DNA of 64,000 nt from Chionis minor. Taxonomy: Eukaryota > Chordata > Aves > Charadriiformes > Chionididae. The stretch's first letter is position 1; the number at the start of each line of letters is the position of its first letter. The stretch is taken from contig VZSF01011296.1 of assembly GCA_013398295.1 (NCBI GenBank), forward strand, positions 124,001 through 188,000. Direction: 5' to 3'. Below are positions 1 through 12,500 of this stretch, one piece after another. Below the pieces are notes generated by a model. That model was not told the origin of the DNA and made no database searches. It worked only from the letters and a program-made list of their open reading frames with translations. A program made the translations under genes and the position numbers.

Positions 1-541
1 ATCAATGGTATAATTTTGTTATTAAAAAAAAAAAAAAAAAAAAAATTTTAGGNNNNNNNNNNNNNNNNNNNNNNNNNNNNNNNNNNNNNNNAAAAAAAAA
101 AAAAAAGATTCTAGGCCAGAAATACATCTGCTTTCACAGACATCGCAGTCCTGCTGCCAGCTTTTTCACAGCTTAAGACTACAGGCTGCACGGAGCCACT
201 GCACTGAGCCTCCTTTCTATACAACACACTGTACAAAGAGTGCATTCATTTCCTTTAAAAAAAAAAAAAATAAAATTAGTTGGCCAGAAAACTGCTGTTG
301 AATAATGCTTCTTTTTTATGGAGCTTAGAATTCAGCATTTAAATTCCTTTCCAAAATTAATTCATTTTAACATTAACTGTATTCAAAATCTAAACAGAAG
401 AAATGCTGTTGGAACTCATTCAATTTAACTGTGATGAAGAGCTCAGCTCGCTATTTGTATTTTCTTTCTTAAATCAGAAACCCATCTACCTGATCTACTA
501 GATCTCTGTATTTCTGTAACAGTGCTATTCATTATACTTAC
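1..541 (-). other. COL9A1 intron 33 (partial) with assembly gap
   Basis: AT-rich intronic DNA with A-runs at 25-45 and 92-106 flanking an N gap at 53-91. The gap sits inside a homopolymer, so its true length is unknown. No exon, repeat family or RNA gene was recognised. Confidence 0.7.
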
Positions 542-574
542 AGCTCCCTTTGCTCCTGGTAATCCCATATCACC
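542..574 (-). CDS. COL9A1: COL9A1 exon 33 (COL2), last exon in the window
   Basis: 33 bp encode [11 protein letters not shown]; acceptor GCTTAG, donor GTAAG. Eleven codons mean that a Gly-X-Y triplet is split between this exon and the next, which lies off the left edge. Confidence 0.9.
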
Positions 575-3500
575 CTAAGCAAAAATAAGACAAACTGCAT
601 TAGACAAACTGCATTAGAAGAGAGATTCCATTCTCACAGACATTACAAGTGCCGTAAACTTGACATCATTTTTTTCACTATAAAAAATAAGCTCACATAT
701 TTACTTTATTTATGAAAAATTGCACCTCAAATGAATTACAATTCATTCAGAAATTAACCTTACATTTCAGATTTTTTTGGTAAAACTCCTTTCTCAAAAG
801 CATTTCTGCAAGGTACAAATAAGAAAGTGTGTTTAATTGGTTTTGTACTGCCTATCTTGAAATTAGACACATGGATGGCTCTAACCTCTGAAACCACTGT
901 TACAGCACAGGACAATCTTGCCAGATTGCTTGGAAACCCTTAGAGGAAGAATTATTTAATTAGGATTTTCTAATTTGACAGAATTACAGATACTTTACAG
1001 TGTTGTGTTAGCCCTGACAAAACTGCAACAGAAACCAGGCAGGTGTCTACCCAATGTGCTATGAAGAAGCCAAATCCCTAGAAGTTCATGTTCTCAGCAA
1101 CCTGGCACCTGGCTTGAAAAACCGCAAGATCCCTCCATTGCTTGATTGAGAACAATAGTCCGACTACTCAGAAGTTTTTAGTTTTCCCTTTGAATTGGGG
1201 GGAGGGGGGGGAATCTGTTTCAAAATCTTGTAATCACCTATGAAAAAGATTAACTCAACTTCTTCAGTGTTTCCATATTACTCTTGGAGAGATTTCTAAA
1301 AATAGTATTTTCCCAGTTCCTACATGTCATTGGTGAAATAGTTGGTTTCTAAAGGTCAGAGAGGCTACTTTGCCTGTTAATGAATATGTCATAAGTGAAG
1401 TATCAATTGTTATCAGTTTAAAAAACAGACTAACTGGCAGCACATTTAAACAACCCATAGTATTGCTTCCTGGGAATCTCCATAGTGATGGTAAAGCCCC
1501 ATTACTGGACACCTAGCTCACTAGGACCGTTAATTAATTTTAAAAGCCTTTCAGAATTGCAGAGTATAGGAAAAAAGTGCTCATTTCCAGCACACAACCT
1601 GTGTACTGTTTTTTAATAAAGGAGCAGTTTACTTCCTTTTGCAAGAGGAAGTTCTGGGTTTGCTGGATGGGGCCCCATAGGAGCCACTGGATTAGTGCAC
1701 TTCTCTTCCTGTAGGAAAACAAATCCTCTTCGCCCAGGGCACGTGACTCAGGCATTACCCGTGTGAATTCACAACATGCCACTCTCCTGCGGTATATACA
1801 CCTTCCTCCAGCACTTTCACAGTGCCATAGCCTCTTCCCAGACCATTCTCCCCGTCCCTAACAGCTAGTTGCTACATCTTATTTCCGAAGATAAAGGCCA
1901 CGCAAAATATTTCCATCAAGTCTGAGTTATTAAGGATATTGATTATCTGTGCTCCTGTTTCACCTGAATTAAACTAGCTCCTCATCCTCACTGCCTCAAA
2001 CACCAAGAATTTGTATGTCTGTGTATGTATGCATATATATATTCATATATAAATGCCTGGTGTATCTGTACATACGTATCTACCTATCTATCTATGTATC
2101 TATCTATATGTACACACATGCCCCCTTCAAGGTAGCCTGTACTATATTTATCTATTATAATAGATAAATATATTTACTATATTTATCTATTATAAACCTA
2201 ACAGAATATGCGTGTTTCAGAGTGCTTTCAAAACAGCAGGAATGGCGTGACCCAGCTAACAGAACTGCTGTGCTCTGCAATGCCCAGTTAGTATAAAACT
2301 GAAACGTGACTTTCAATCATCCAACCATATACTGGAAGCACTCCAACAATACTGTCAAGTTTTAATTTATGACAACAAAGTATTAGATCAGATGAAGAGA
2401 AAATAATGCCTTACTAAGTCACCCTTTTCTCCTCCATCTCCTTCTGCTCCAGGTGCACCCTATATAAAAAAAAAAGAAATACTATCAGGCTTCATATTTA
2501 GTCAATGTAATATACGGCATCATTTTGTAGTGTGACTTGAAAGTACTATGACCTGTAACATGACTTACTTGTTCACCCTTAGGTCCTGGTTCACCCACCG
2601 AACCCTAAAAGGTTCAAGATTTAAAAAAAAAAATAAAATAAAATCAGAATTTGAAACTGCAGGTTCAAAAGCATACTAAATTCTCTTCAGTCCTTCTTAC
2701 CAGTTATTACTAATGCAAGAGACCTTTAAAACTGCAATTTTTTAGTAATGACAATGCAAGCACTTAAATCTTACTATGTAATTAAGGTGACAAACTGAAG
2801 GCAAGTAATAGCATGGAACATATAATCCACTGGCACACTGGATGGTACAGATTCTGACTGTGAAACAGTAGTTCTCCCCTTTACATGTCAGATGCTCTTG
2901 CAGCTGCTACAACTCTGCTCTGCAAATTGGTTAGAAGTTACAAGTAAAAAAAATCCAGTAAGTGTATCGCTTTTTCTAGCCCTATTAAGTATTCTGTATT
3001 GCTGTAGGCCATACCAGCTCTGCTAACATGAGATAAGCACACAAGTTCAGTCACAATCTGTCTTGCTTGCTGTTTAATTCTCAGTGTTTTTTAGCAGAAC
3101 TGTCTCTAGAATTTTAATCGTTAGTCAGAGCTAAACGACTTGTATCTTAAAGTAGATATCCCTTTGAAAAAAATAAATTATTACGTTGCATCTTAGAATC
3201 CTGTAACAAAACATACCTGTGTGGACAGGCAGGAACCAAAGAGGAATAAATTAATGACCTGATTCATTTCAAACATACGTAATTCATTTCTATAGTAAAA
3301 GTATTTCATTTGTAGAAGAGTGTATTATTTAAGAAAATCTTAGTATTTCTGGTCTGTTACAAAACCAATCACACCATCCTTAGACGTTCTTTGCAGTCAG
3401 TGCACATTCAAATGTATACATTCCGAAAGAACTACAATGATGCATCAAAAAAATTTTCTAAAACAGAGGGAGACACAGCATTTTCTCTTCCATTTCAGAG

Positions 3501-6500
3501 ATCCATTTAATTCACATAAGATCTAGGCACACAAACTGGTGTAACATCTACAATTAACGAATTCAGATTTGTTCTCATCTTCCTGAGAACAAAGAGCCAA
3601 TACTAAATTAACCACAAAGCTAAGCAGTAGAAATCACAGACCTATTTAACATTCCGACTTTGTCAGACAAGACTGAAACTATTTTGTCTGAAGTGTTATC
3701 AAAATCTTGCCTTATTAAGGTTTTCCAATTACTCACACAAAAAGACATTGATTTCCAGTCTAACATCATTTTGTGGGTTTCTTCTTCTACACTTACTCTT
3801 CTTCATAGCAACAAAACTGCCAATACATAAGGTTGAGATGGCAGTAGCTTTTGCTTTTGTGAAACTTGTCCTGTAATATTTGTATCAGCAAACATAAAAA
3901 TCACAGCTGAAACTAACTAAATCTATTCTGCATTAACTCCCAAAATTTCAATGGAGACAATAGGATAAGATGCCAAAATATGAAAATATCCACTTTTTTG
4001 ACATACTAATTATTTAATTTGTAAAAGTCCCTCTCAGACCATTCCCAGGAATTGTTTGGGAAACTGCTAGTCAGCATCAGCCAAAACTGTACCAGGGACT
4101 ACACTAACTATTGAACAGTACAAAGGATTGTGTTCCAGTGCCAAGGTCTGGGTCTTGCCCTGATGCTTTTAATTTACTAATATAGACAGAACCAGACTGT
4201 CTGAAACCAATTCAAAATACATGAATCAGAAACAGCGTAAGTGGTGAACAATGGGGTTTGGCCATGCTCTGTAACATATCTGCGTAACTACTCTGTAAGA
4301 TTCACTAAAGCATGATCCATTGTTGCAATATTGCTTTGCAGTGCTATCTCTGCTATAACATGTCAAGTGGGAGATGGATGCAGTCGCCTCCTTGAACAAA
4401 CTAGTGGCAGTCTGGTTCAGGTTTCAAAAGAAGTAAAGGCCTAGGCCATAGACAGGCCAAGAACTTCTCTACTTCCAATCTCTTCTCTGAAAACCCACAA
4501 GGAACAAGGTGACATGGTGAGCTTTGATGCGCATGAGCTTGGAAACTGGAACACCAACCACGCAATTAGCAGGTGGTTCTTCCAAAACTCATTCGTCAAG
4601 GAACAAAGAAAGTTGTGGGTACAAGGAGTCTCACGTATGCTTTCTCCATCACATGTAATCTGACTATGAGCTAACCACTTTATTCCATAAATATGACACT
4701 TGAGTAAGCTCTTTTTTGAGCTAAGCAGTTGGCTGCATGGCAGTGATCTCTCCTTGAGCTGGGACAACTCTCTAGGTTACTCCTTGAGGCTGAGACACTC
4801 CCCTTACCAACTGCAGATCTTCGGTAAGTGACTGACATGATGCATAACCTTGTATTACAGTGTATTAAGATTTTGCACTGGCAACTTTGATTTTGTGTTG
4901 GTAACTTTGAAGCATTATCATATCTTCTGCAGCAAGTAGTAGAGTGAACCTTGCCATCAAACTTTGCTAAGTTTCACTTTTATAAGATCATACTTCAATA
5001 CACCCACTTTTTCTGATACCTTTGGTGATGGTTCTTTAGGCAGTTTACATCTGCCCCATGACAAAGTGGGACAGTAGACAGGATGGCAAGTAGTATCACC
5101 GATTACTTCCAGAGGCACAAAATGAGTCCGAGTCCCAAGTTCTCAGAAGAATGGGCTTGCAAGCATTGGCATGACTAGGGTGCCATTGAAGGACAATTAA
5201 AATTAGCAAGAATATGCTGCAGAAGCAGTTACAGGAAGAAAAAGAGAAAAAACAAAAGTTGGAAGAAAAAGTCAACACGATGCACATGCAGGCTCCACAT
5301 TTCCCTGACCCCATGCAAATTAGGAAACTAATCCTGTCCCCAGAGGATTGGGATGGTGATATTTGAGGTCATCCTGATGACTGTGATGAGGGAAGTGGTG
5401 ACCCCCTGTTCCCATCAGACTCCTCTGAATATGAGGCTAGACCCATCATCAAAACAGAACACTCTGAAGGACCTTGGGGTGGTGCTCCACAATATACTAC
5501 ATGAACCACTCCATGAGATCTGTTGCAATTGGCAAACTTACAAGGGAAATATGGCAGAAAGCCAGGTGGACCTGTTGAAGCAAGTCCAGAGGAGGGCCAC
5601 AAAGATGATCAGAGTGCCAGAGGACCTCTCCTATAAAGACAGGCTGAGAGTGTTGAGGTTGAGCAGCCTGGAGAAGAGAAGGCTCCAGGGAGACCTTCTA
5701 GCAACCTCCCAGTATTTAAAGGGGGCCTACAGGGAAGGGACATACATCAGGGAGTATAGTGGTAGGATGAGGGATAATGGCTTTAAACTGAAAGAAAACA
5801 GATTTAGATTACATATTAGGAAGAAATTCTTTACTGTTAGGGTGGGAGGTACTGGAACAGGTTGTCCAGGGAAGTTGTGGATGCCCCATCCTCAGAGGTG
5901 TTCAAGGCCAAGTTGGATGGGGCTTTGAGCAACCTGGTCTAGCAGAAGGTGTCCTTGCCCATGGCAGAGGTGTTGGAATTAGGTGATCTTTTACGGTCCC
6001 TTCCAACCCAAACCATCATATGATTCTATGAAACTGAATATTCATGGCACGTCCACCTGAGTGGAGGTGAGTGATTAATGTTAAGTGGAGATAAAGCAAA
6101 CTGTTATTGGGGTCCAGGAGTTTTCTTAAACTTAAGACCTGACCTGGTGAATGAATCCCATTCTATCACCCATAGGGTACCTTACGGGGCTGGGGAAGAG
6201 TTGTTTTGGAACAACGTGAACCTTCTGTAATTTCCATCCATTCCCTAAGCGAGCTTTCCACTGCTGCCACAAAAGCTGCCTGTATACAAGCTATGCACAC
6301 ACAGGGAGAAGCTGGTGAGACCCTGATATCCACCATGGCAGATTATGCAATATTAAAGTCCCTAAATGAAGGAGGCACTTACACTTTGATTCCAGTTGGT
6401 CCTCAGTGACAACTGGTGAAAGTCCTAATAGATATGGGAGCACAAATTTCGATACTAACACAACAAGATGCTGAGAAGCTGGATGTGTGACTCTGGGCAG

Positions 6501-9500
6501 TGAAGAGTTAAAGCCACCAGGGTGAACAGAGTGACTGTTATATGCCAAACCACGAAAATTAATTTATGGCTCCCGGGTGCCTAAAATGCACAATGAAAAT
6601 ATTTTGTGATTCAATGGACAAAACTGGCACTTGCCAGATGGCCGTATGTGGTCCTTCAGTTCAAGCACCAACCCCAACCCTGGTAGAAATTGGGAGGCTA
6701 CAGAATGTGTACTGTGGATGTTGTTTACCTGGACTTTAGTAAAGCCTTTGACACCATTTACCACAGCATTTTCCTGGAGAAACTGGCTGCTCATAGCTTG
6801 GATGGGCGTACACTTTGCTGGGTTAAAACCTGGCTGGATGCCTGGGCCCAAAGCATGATGGCAAACAGAGTTAAATCCAGTTGGCGGCCAGTCACAAGTG
6901 GTGTTCCCCAGGGCTCAGTACTGGGGTCAGTTCTGTTTAATATCTTTATAACCATCTGGATGAGGGCATCGAGTGCACCCTCAGTAAGTTTGCAGATGAC
7001 ACCAAGTTGGGCAGGAGTGTCAACCTGCTTGAGGATGGGATGGCCCTACAGAGGGATCTGGACAGGCTGGATCAATGGGCTGAGGCCAATGGGATGAGGT
7101 TCAACAAGGCCAAACGCCAGGTCCTGCACTTGGGTTACAACAACCCCATGCAGCGCTACAGGCTTGGGGAGGAGTGGCTGGAAAGCTCCCTGGCGGAAAA
7201 TGACCTGGGGGTGTTGGTTGACAGCCAGCTGAACACGAGCCAGCAGTGTGCCCAAGGTGCCCAGAAGGCCAATAGCATTCTGGCCTGCATCAGGAATGCT
7301 GTGGTGAGTAGGGCTACGGAAGTGATCGTCCCCCTGTACTCAGCACTGATGAGGTCCCACCTCAAATACTGTGATCAGTTTCGGACTCCTCACTACAAGA
7401 AAGATAATGAGGTGCTGGAGTGTGTCCAGAGAAGGGAAATGACGCTGATGAGGGGTCTAGAGAACAAGTCTTATGAGGGACAGCTGAGGGAATTGGGATT
7501 GTTTAGCCTGGAGAAAAGGAGGCTGAGGAGAGACCTTATCACTCTCTGCAACTACCTGAAAGGAGGTTGTAGTGATGTGGGGGTCGGTCTCTTCTCACAA
7601 GTAACAAGCGATAAGACAAGAGGAAACGGCCTCAAGTTGTGCAAGGGGAGGTTTAGGATGGATATTAGGAAAAATTTCTTCACCAAAAGGGTTGTCAAGC
7701 ATTGGAACAGGCTGCCCAGGGAACTGGTGGAATCACCATCCCTGGAGGTATTGAAAAGATGCGTAGGCGTGGTGCTGAGGGAGAGGGTTTAGTGATGGTT
7801 TTGGCAGTGTTAGGTTAACGGTTGGACTTGATGTTCTTAAAGGTTCCTTCCAACCTAGATGATTCTATGATTCTACTCCATGCAGCCCCTGCACTCCCCA
7901 ATTTGAAAATTACCAATGTACCACAGTATCCAATTTCTGCTGTGGCCCGGAATGTAATTTCAAACATAACAGCAGACTTGGAAAAATGGCACACTATTTC
8001 CAGAACCCTCTCCCCATACAATTCACCTGTTTGGCCTGTCCAAAAGCGGGATGGGAAATGGTGCCTGACAATAGATTATCAGCACCTAAATGCCAACACA
8101 GCTCCGCTACCTGCTGCAGTCCACAATATTGCAACTTTAGCAGCCATGTTACAAGCAGCTGCACACCCATGGACGGTGGTACAAGATGTTAAGACACAAG
8201 GTACAAGGTTTATCCCCTTTGCAGCAAGGGGATAAAGAGAAATTTGCATTGACCTGGAAAGGTATACAATATGCCCTTTAGCAAACTCCCACAGGGTTAT
8301 AAACTTCCACCTACGGTTGCTCATGCTGCACTTGCTGAACTTTTACATTCCTCAGGATGTGAAACTCTACCAATACATAGACAATATTCTGACTGGAGAG
8401 GCTTCCCCTCAAAGAGTTGAGGAAGAGGCAGAAGCAGTGTTGTAAGCACTATATAAAGCAGAAGTTGAGGTTCCACCTGAAAAATGCCAGGGACAAAGCA
8501 GAGAAGTAAAATTTTTAGGTACCTGGTGGATTGCAGATAGTGCAGCAATTCCACCAGACACCCTAAGTGAAATGGAACAATTGCAGATACCCCAGTCTAG
8601 GAAAGAAATACAACAGCTTATGGGTACTTTAGGGTACTGGAGGAAAAATGTACCTGGATTTTCTATCATTGCTCATTCACTGTACTCACTTTTACAAAAA
8701 GGAAAACTGTGGAAACGGAAGTCAGAACACGAAGAGGCAGTCAAAATCCTAATACAGGAATTAAAGACATCAGCCATTGGGGCCAGTACACCCCCATGAC
8801 CCTATTATAGCAGAATGGGGTTTTGCAGAACATAGCACTTATTGCAATCTATTCCAAACCGGCTGAATAGGCCCAAAAGGCCTTTATTGTTTAATTCAAC
8901 CACATTTAAGGAGAAAGCGCAGAGATATTCCAAGTGCAAAAAGGGACTTCTGTCTTTAGTTCAAGCAGTTAAACAAATTGAGAAAATACACCAGGGACAA
9001 CCTGTTCAGACTAGAGGGCCATTTAGTTTGCTAGAAACAGTTCTGAAAGGAACTGCTCCCCTAGAAAGAATTGCACAGAAACCCACTATCAGGAAATGGT
9101 ACACCTGCCTGATGGCAGTAGCAGACAAAATGCAATTGACTGAAGGACACATAAAAATTTCCACATTACAAATGCCTATGAACACCCACCCATTAGCACT
9201 AAACCAGCCATCTAGACCTTCACCCATTCTAAATGCACCTCACCTCACTGAAAGAACACCAATTGAAAGCATTTGGGTTTACCGATGCCTCAGAAAAAAG
9301 CGTTAATAGCAAGTGGTGGTCTGAGGCTGCTGCATTAGACATTACCACCAGCAAACAATAGAAGAAGGTAAAGGTAGTGCACAAGTAGGAGAATTAAAGA
9401 CAGTTGTTTTAGCAGCACAAAATGGAGCAGGAGCCACTTATGTTGATTCCTGTGCCATGTAGGCAGGTATCACACAGTGGCTTTGTCAATGGGAAGGCCT

Positions 9501-12500
9501 AAATTGGGAAGTAAACAGATTTCCAGTTTTGAGAACTGTAGATTGGCTATTATTATTAGATATAGCTAGACAAGGACCATTTAAATTAGGAGGGGTAAAA
9601 AGCCTATGTAAAAAATGACCAGCCAGCCACAAAGTAGGTGAATTAGCCAGAATTAGGGGAATAAAAACAGGAGACATGCTAGATCCCAAATGGTACTGAC
9701 TGCGAGAATGGTTGCATCAGAAATTAGGTCTCAGGCCAAGAAGCACTTTATTTTGCAGTTCAAAGCTAAGGTTGGCCTCTAGACAGGAAAACATGGGAAA
9801 TCATCCTTACAGAGTATCCTCAATGTAAGCTGAAATTGCAAATGGATCACCTGCTAAAGCACCACCCCTACATCTCAATAAAGCAAAAACCCTGTGGTCA
9901 ACGAGGCAAATTGATTACACTGGACCCTTTGAACCCTCCTCGGGATATCAGTACATCCTCACAGGGGTAGTATTTGTCTCAGACAGAAGTCTGATGGTTA
10001 GAACACCATCAGGGGATTATCCTCTTGGTTTTCAGGTCTACCAGCCCCTGATGTCATCCAAGGCTCACGTTTCTCCAGCAAGAAAGTGCAGGAATGGGCA
10101 AAGCAGGGGCACATTCAATAGGTATTCCATACCCTTTACTATTCCCAATCAAATGAGATGGTAGAAAGAGTATATTAAAAGGAGTCTTAAAACACGCAAG
10201 CCCCACTAGGATACTCGATTGCCTAAAGTGATTCACCAATTGAATAACCAATACAAACTAACAGAGAGCCCAGTCACTTGTGCATTTTTTTCTGTCAGCA
10301 CCTCCATCAGATATAAAAATGTATTCCATTGCCCTTCAACCCAGGCAACCTGTTATGGTACATTTACCCCAAATCGGCACTGTCCCAGTGATGCTAACAA
10401 AACCTTGCAGCCCTTTGGCCTGGGAAGCAGAAGGCAGCAATGGAGCGCTAGGTGGATACATCCTAGCCACTAACTAGAACGGGTAACCGGTCCAGAAAAA
10501 TCCTGCTGAGGCTTGGTTTTTGTTTTCAGGAATGATACCGGTACACATTCCCTGGAGATCAGGTTAACCCTCAAAGGATTGCTTATCCTTCTCACAGGGG
10601 ATGAGCGTGAACACCCGCATGAACAAAATTCAGTTCACATATCAATGAGCCTGACACATGGGATGGAAACCTCCAATTCTTTGGTTTATGCTGATCAATA
10701 CAGTATAGTACATTCTGCGCCATACATGTTTAAAATTTATGGGAATACAGGAATATTGGGAACACCAATTTGGAATCAAGAATGACTACTGAAATATGGG
10801 GTTTTGTGAATTCTACTTGGCTTCTGATTGCTGTTTACATCAACTAGTAGCATGCAAATATGGGCTTCACAACAGAACTTCATGTGAACCCTGTGTACCA
10901 AACCATGAAATTTTGAAATCAGGAAGGGAAGAAAGGTTACTTCAGACTGCAACTTATTGATACCAGCGGTTGACCCAAGACTAGAGTTAACAGGCTACAG
11001 CGATAGCCATTCCTAAACCCTGACAAGGGTGTTTGGCTCTGTATAAGACAGATGCAGTTGCAAGTTAAAAAGGGTAGAGAAAGAATAGAGTGGCACAATG
11101 CTCTCCAGGCTTGTGACTTGGAATACATATTGTGGATCAGTGCTACTGGTAACACTGCAGCCATGATAAGCCTGCCCTGGAAAATTCACTCCAGTCTCTA
11201 TGCAACAGAGGAAAAAAAACAAATCAGGGCTACGAGTGAATCAAGTTGACACTTGTCTCAAACCAGGAAAGCTAAAAAGCAATCTCAGGATGATGTAATT
11301 GCTAGCATAGTTTTTTGGACTTTAAGGTATTTGCAGAGGGCATTAAACTGACCCTAGTATTTTAAAAAAGCTCCAGGCATAAGATACGGTCATCTGCCAG
11401 TTATATAAACAGAAACCTCCTTGGTGCAGCCTGAATCTCACTGGATCTATTTACAGCATCTACATTCTGCTCTTATCCTACACGTCCAGACACTTTATAA
11501 AGTAAATGAGGAAAATCAGGCATCTTTGGATCCTTTGGTCGGCACTGCAAGAAATCCTAGTTATTTTCCTTCCAGATACGCTTCCTCAGGTGCCTTCAAT
11601 CTCTCTCTGGAGAAATCTAAAGCATGAATCATTAACAATCTAATAAAAAGAGACTGCTTTATGTCAATACTTACTTTTGACTAGAAACATACATTCCTGA
11701 TCTCAGCAATACAAAAAACAAAAACAAACAACAAACAAAACCAAATGCATGAGAAATATCTCAACAACAACAAAGACCGTCTTAGAAACTTGTTTTTAAG
11801 TACCTGAGCAGCATTTAAAACTGCCAGAAACAACTGCAAGCCCTATCTAGCCACCCCACAATGTACACTGGGGATATTCCAGGGGCAGGATTCCCCTGTT
11901 CAACTAAAGACATCTACAGCAGCAATAATTATGTCTCACTAACAGTTCTATACTGCCTTCATTGTCAATGAAAAGTAAGAGGCACTCCAAAAGTGCAATT
12001 CATTTAGTACTGGGGCAGATTTCTCAAGTAAGAAGGATGAAACACAGTGCAGAACTGACTATTTCTATAACAAAGATGTCTGAAGTTTAGTGAGTGAATT
12101 CCATCCCCTGTAGCCTACTATAAGCAAGAGAAAGAACATATTTTTTTTACATATATTCCTCACTGACATTTATTCAGCAAAGCAAGATATCTTCTGCACG
12201 GTATGTGAGGTCCCCAGGAACCAGTTCTTCATTCCTAACAAAATACTAGGAGGTGCTTATATCCTGTAATTGTGCATGCATGCATAGGTGTCTCAATAAT
12301 TGCATTAGCCTGTGCATTTCCATAGCAGGTCCTAAGATGTATGTAAAAGTCATTGTAACTACTATAGACCAGGGCTGAAGTTCCAAAGCTCTTCAGTGAC
12401 CAGAGACCCTGACTCACAATTTCAGGTTTGGCTGAGTCAATGATTTGCAATGTGATTTAGGCCTTTAAATTACTCAAACTCAAAAAAAAAAAAAAAAAGG

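Larger units (their letters stand above)
575..2414 (-). other. COL9A1 intron 32
   Basis: 1.8 kb of AT-rich intron. It holds the 14-bp duplication next to exon 33 and the TATC/ATAG-rich low-complexity block around 2020-2195. No further coding exon was found. Confidence 0.7.
5200..10790 (+). mobile_element. Degenerate ERVL-like endogenous retrovirus, gag to integrase, in pieces
   Basis: Plus-strand retroviral remains run antisense to COL9A1 through intron 30. In order: gag-like sequence with a coiled-coil segment (about 5210-5560) that resumes after a CR1 insertion (about 6035-6350); a protease remnant near 6410-6480 where the catalytic triad reads DMGA; reverse transcriptase (about 7880-8800) with [13 protein letters not shown] and, at the catalytic site, YIDN instead of a YxDD motif; RNase H (FTDAS near 9275); and integrase (about 9700-10480, with IDYTGPF near 9915). 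Every domain is broken by stops or frameshifts, so it is non-coding today. The SPVWPV..DGKW..T.DY pattern suggests class III (ERVL-like); a possible env or other 3' segment at 10513-10785 is not assignable. No LTR pair was recognised. Ends are approximate. Confidence 0.8.

Noticed and set aside
1..106. A-runs flanking the first N gap as a possible processed-transcript tail
   Set aside because: No polyadenylation signal or cDNA-like sequence adjoins them. They look like a homopolymer at an assembly gap.
4441..4767. 108-codon minus frame as a possible gene
   Set aside because: No known domain, no conserved splice context, and it lies in intron near decayed retroviral sequence.
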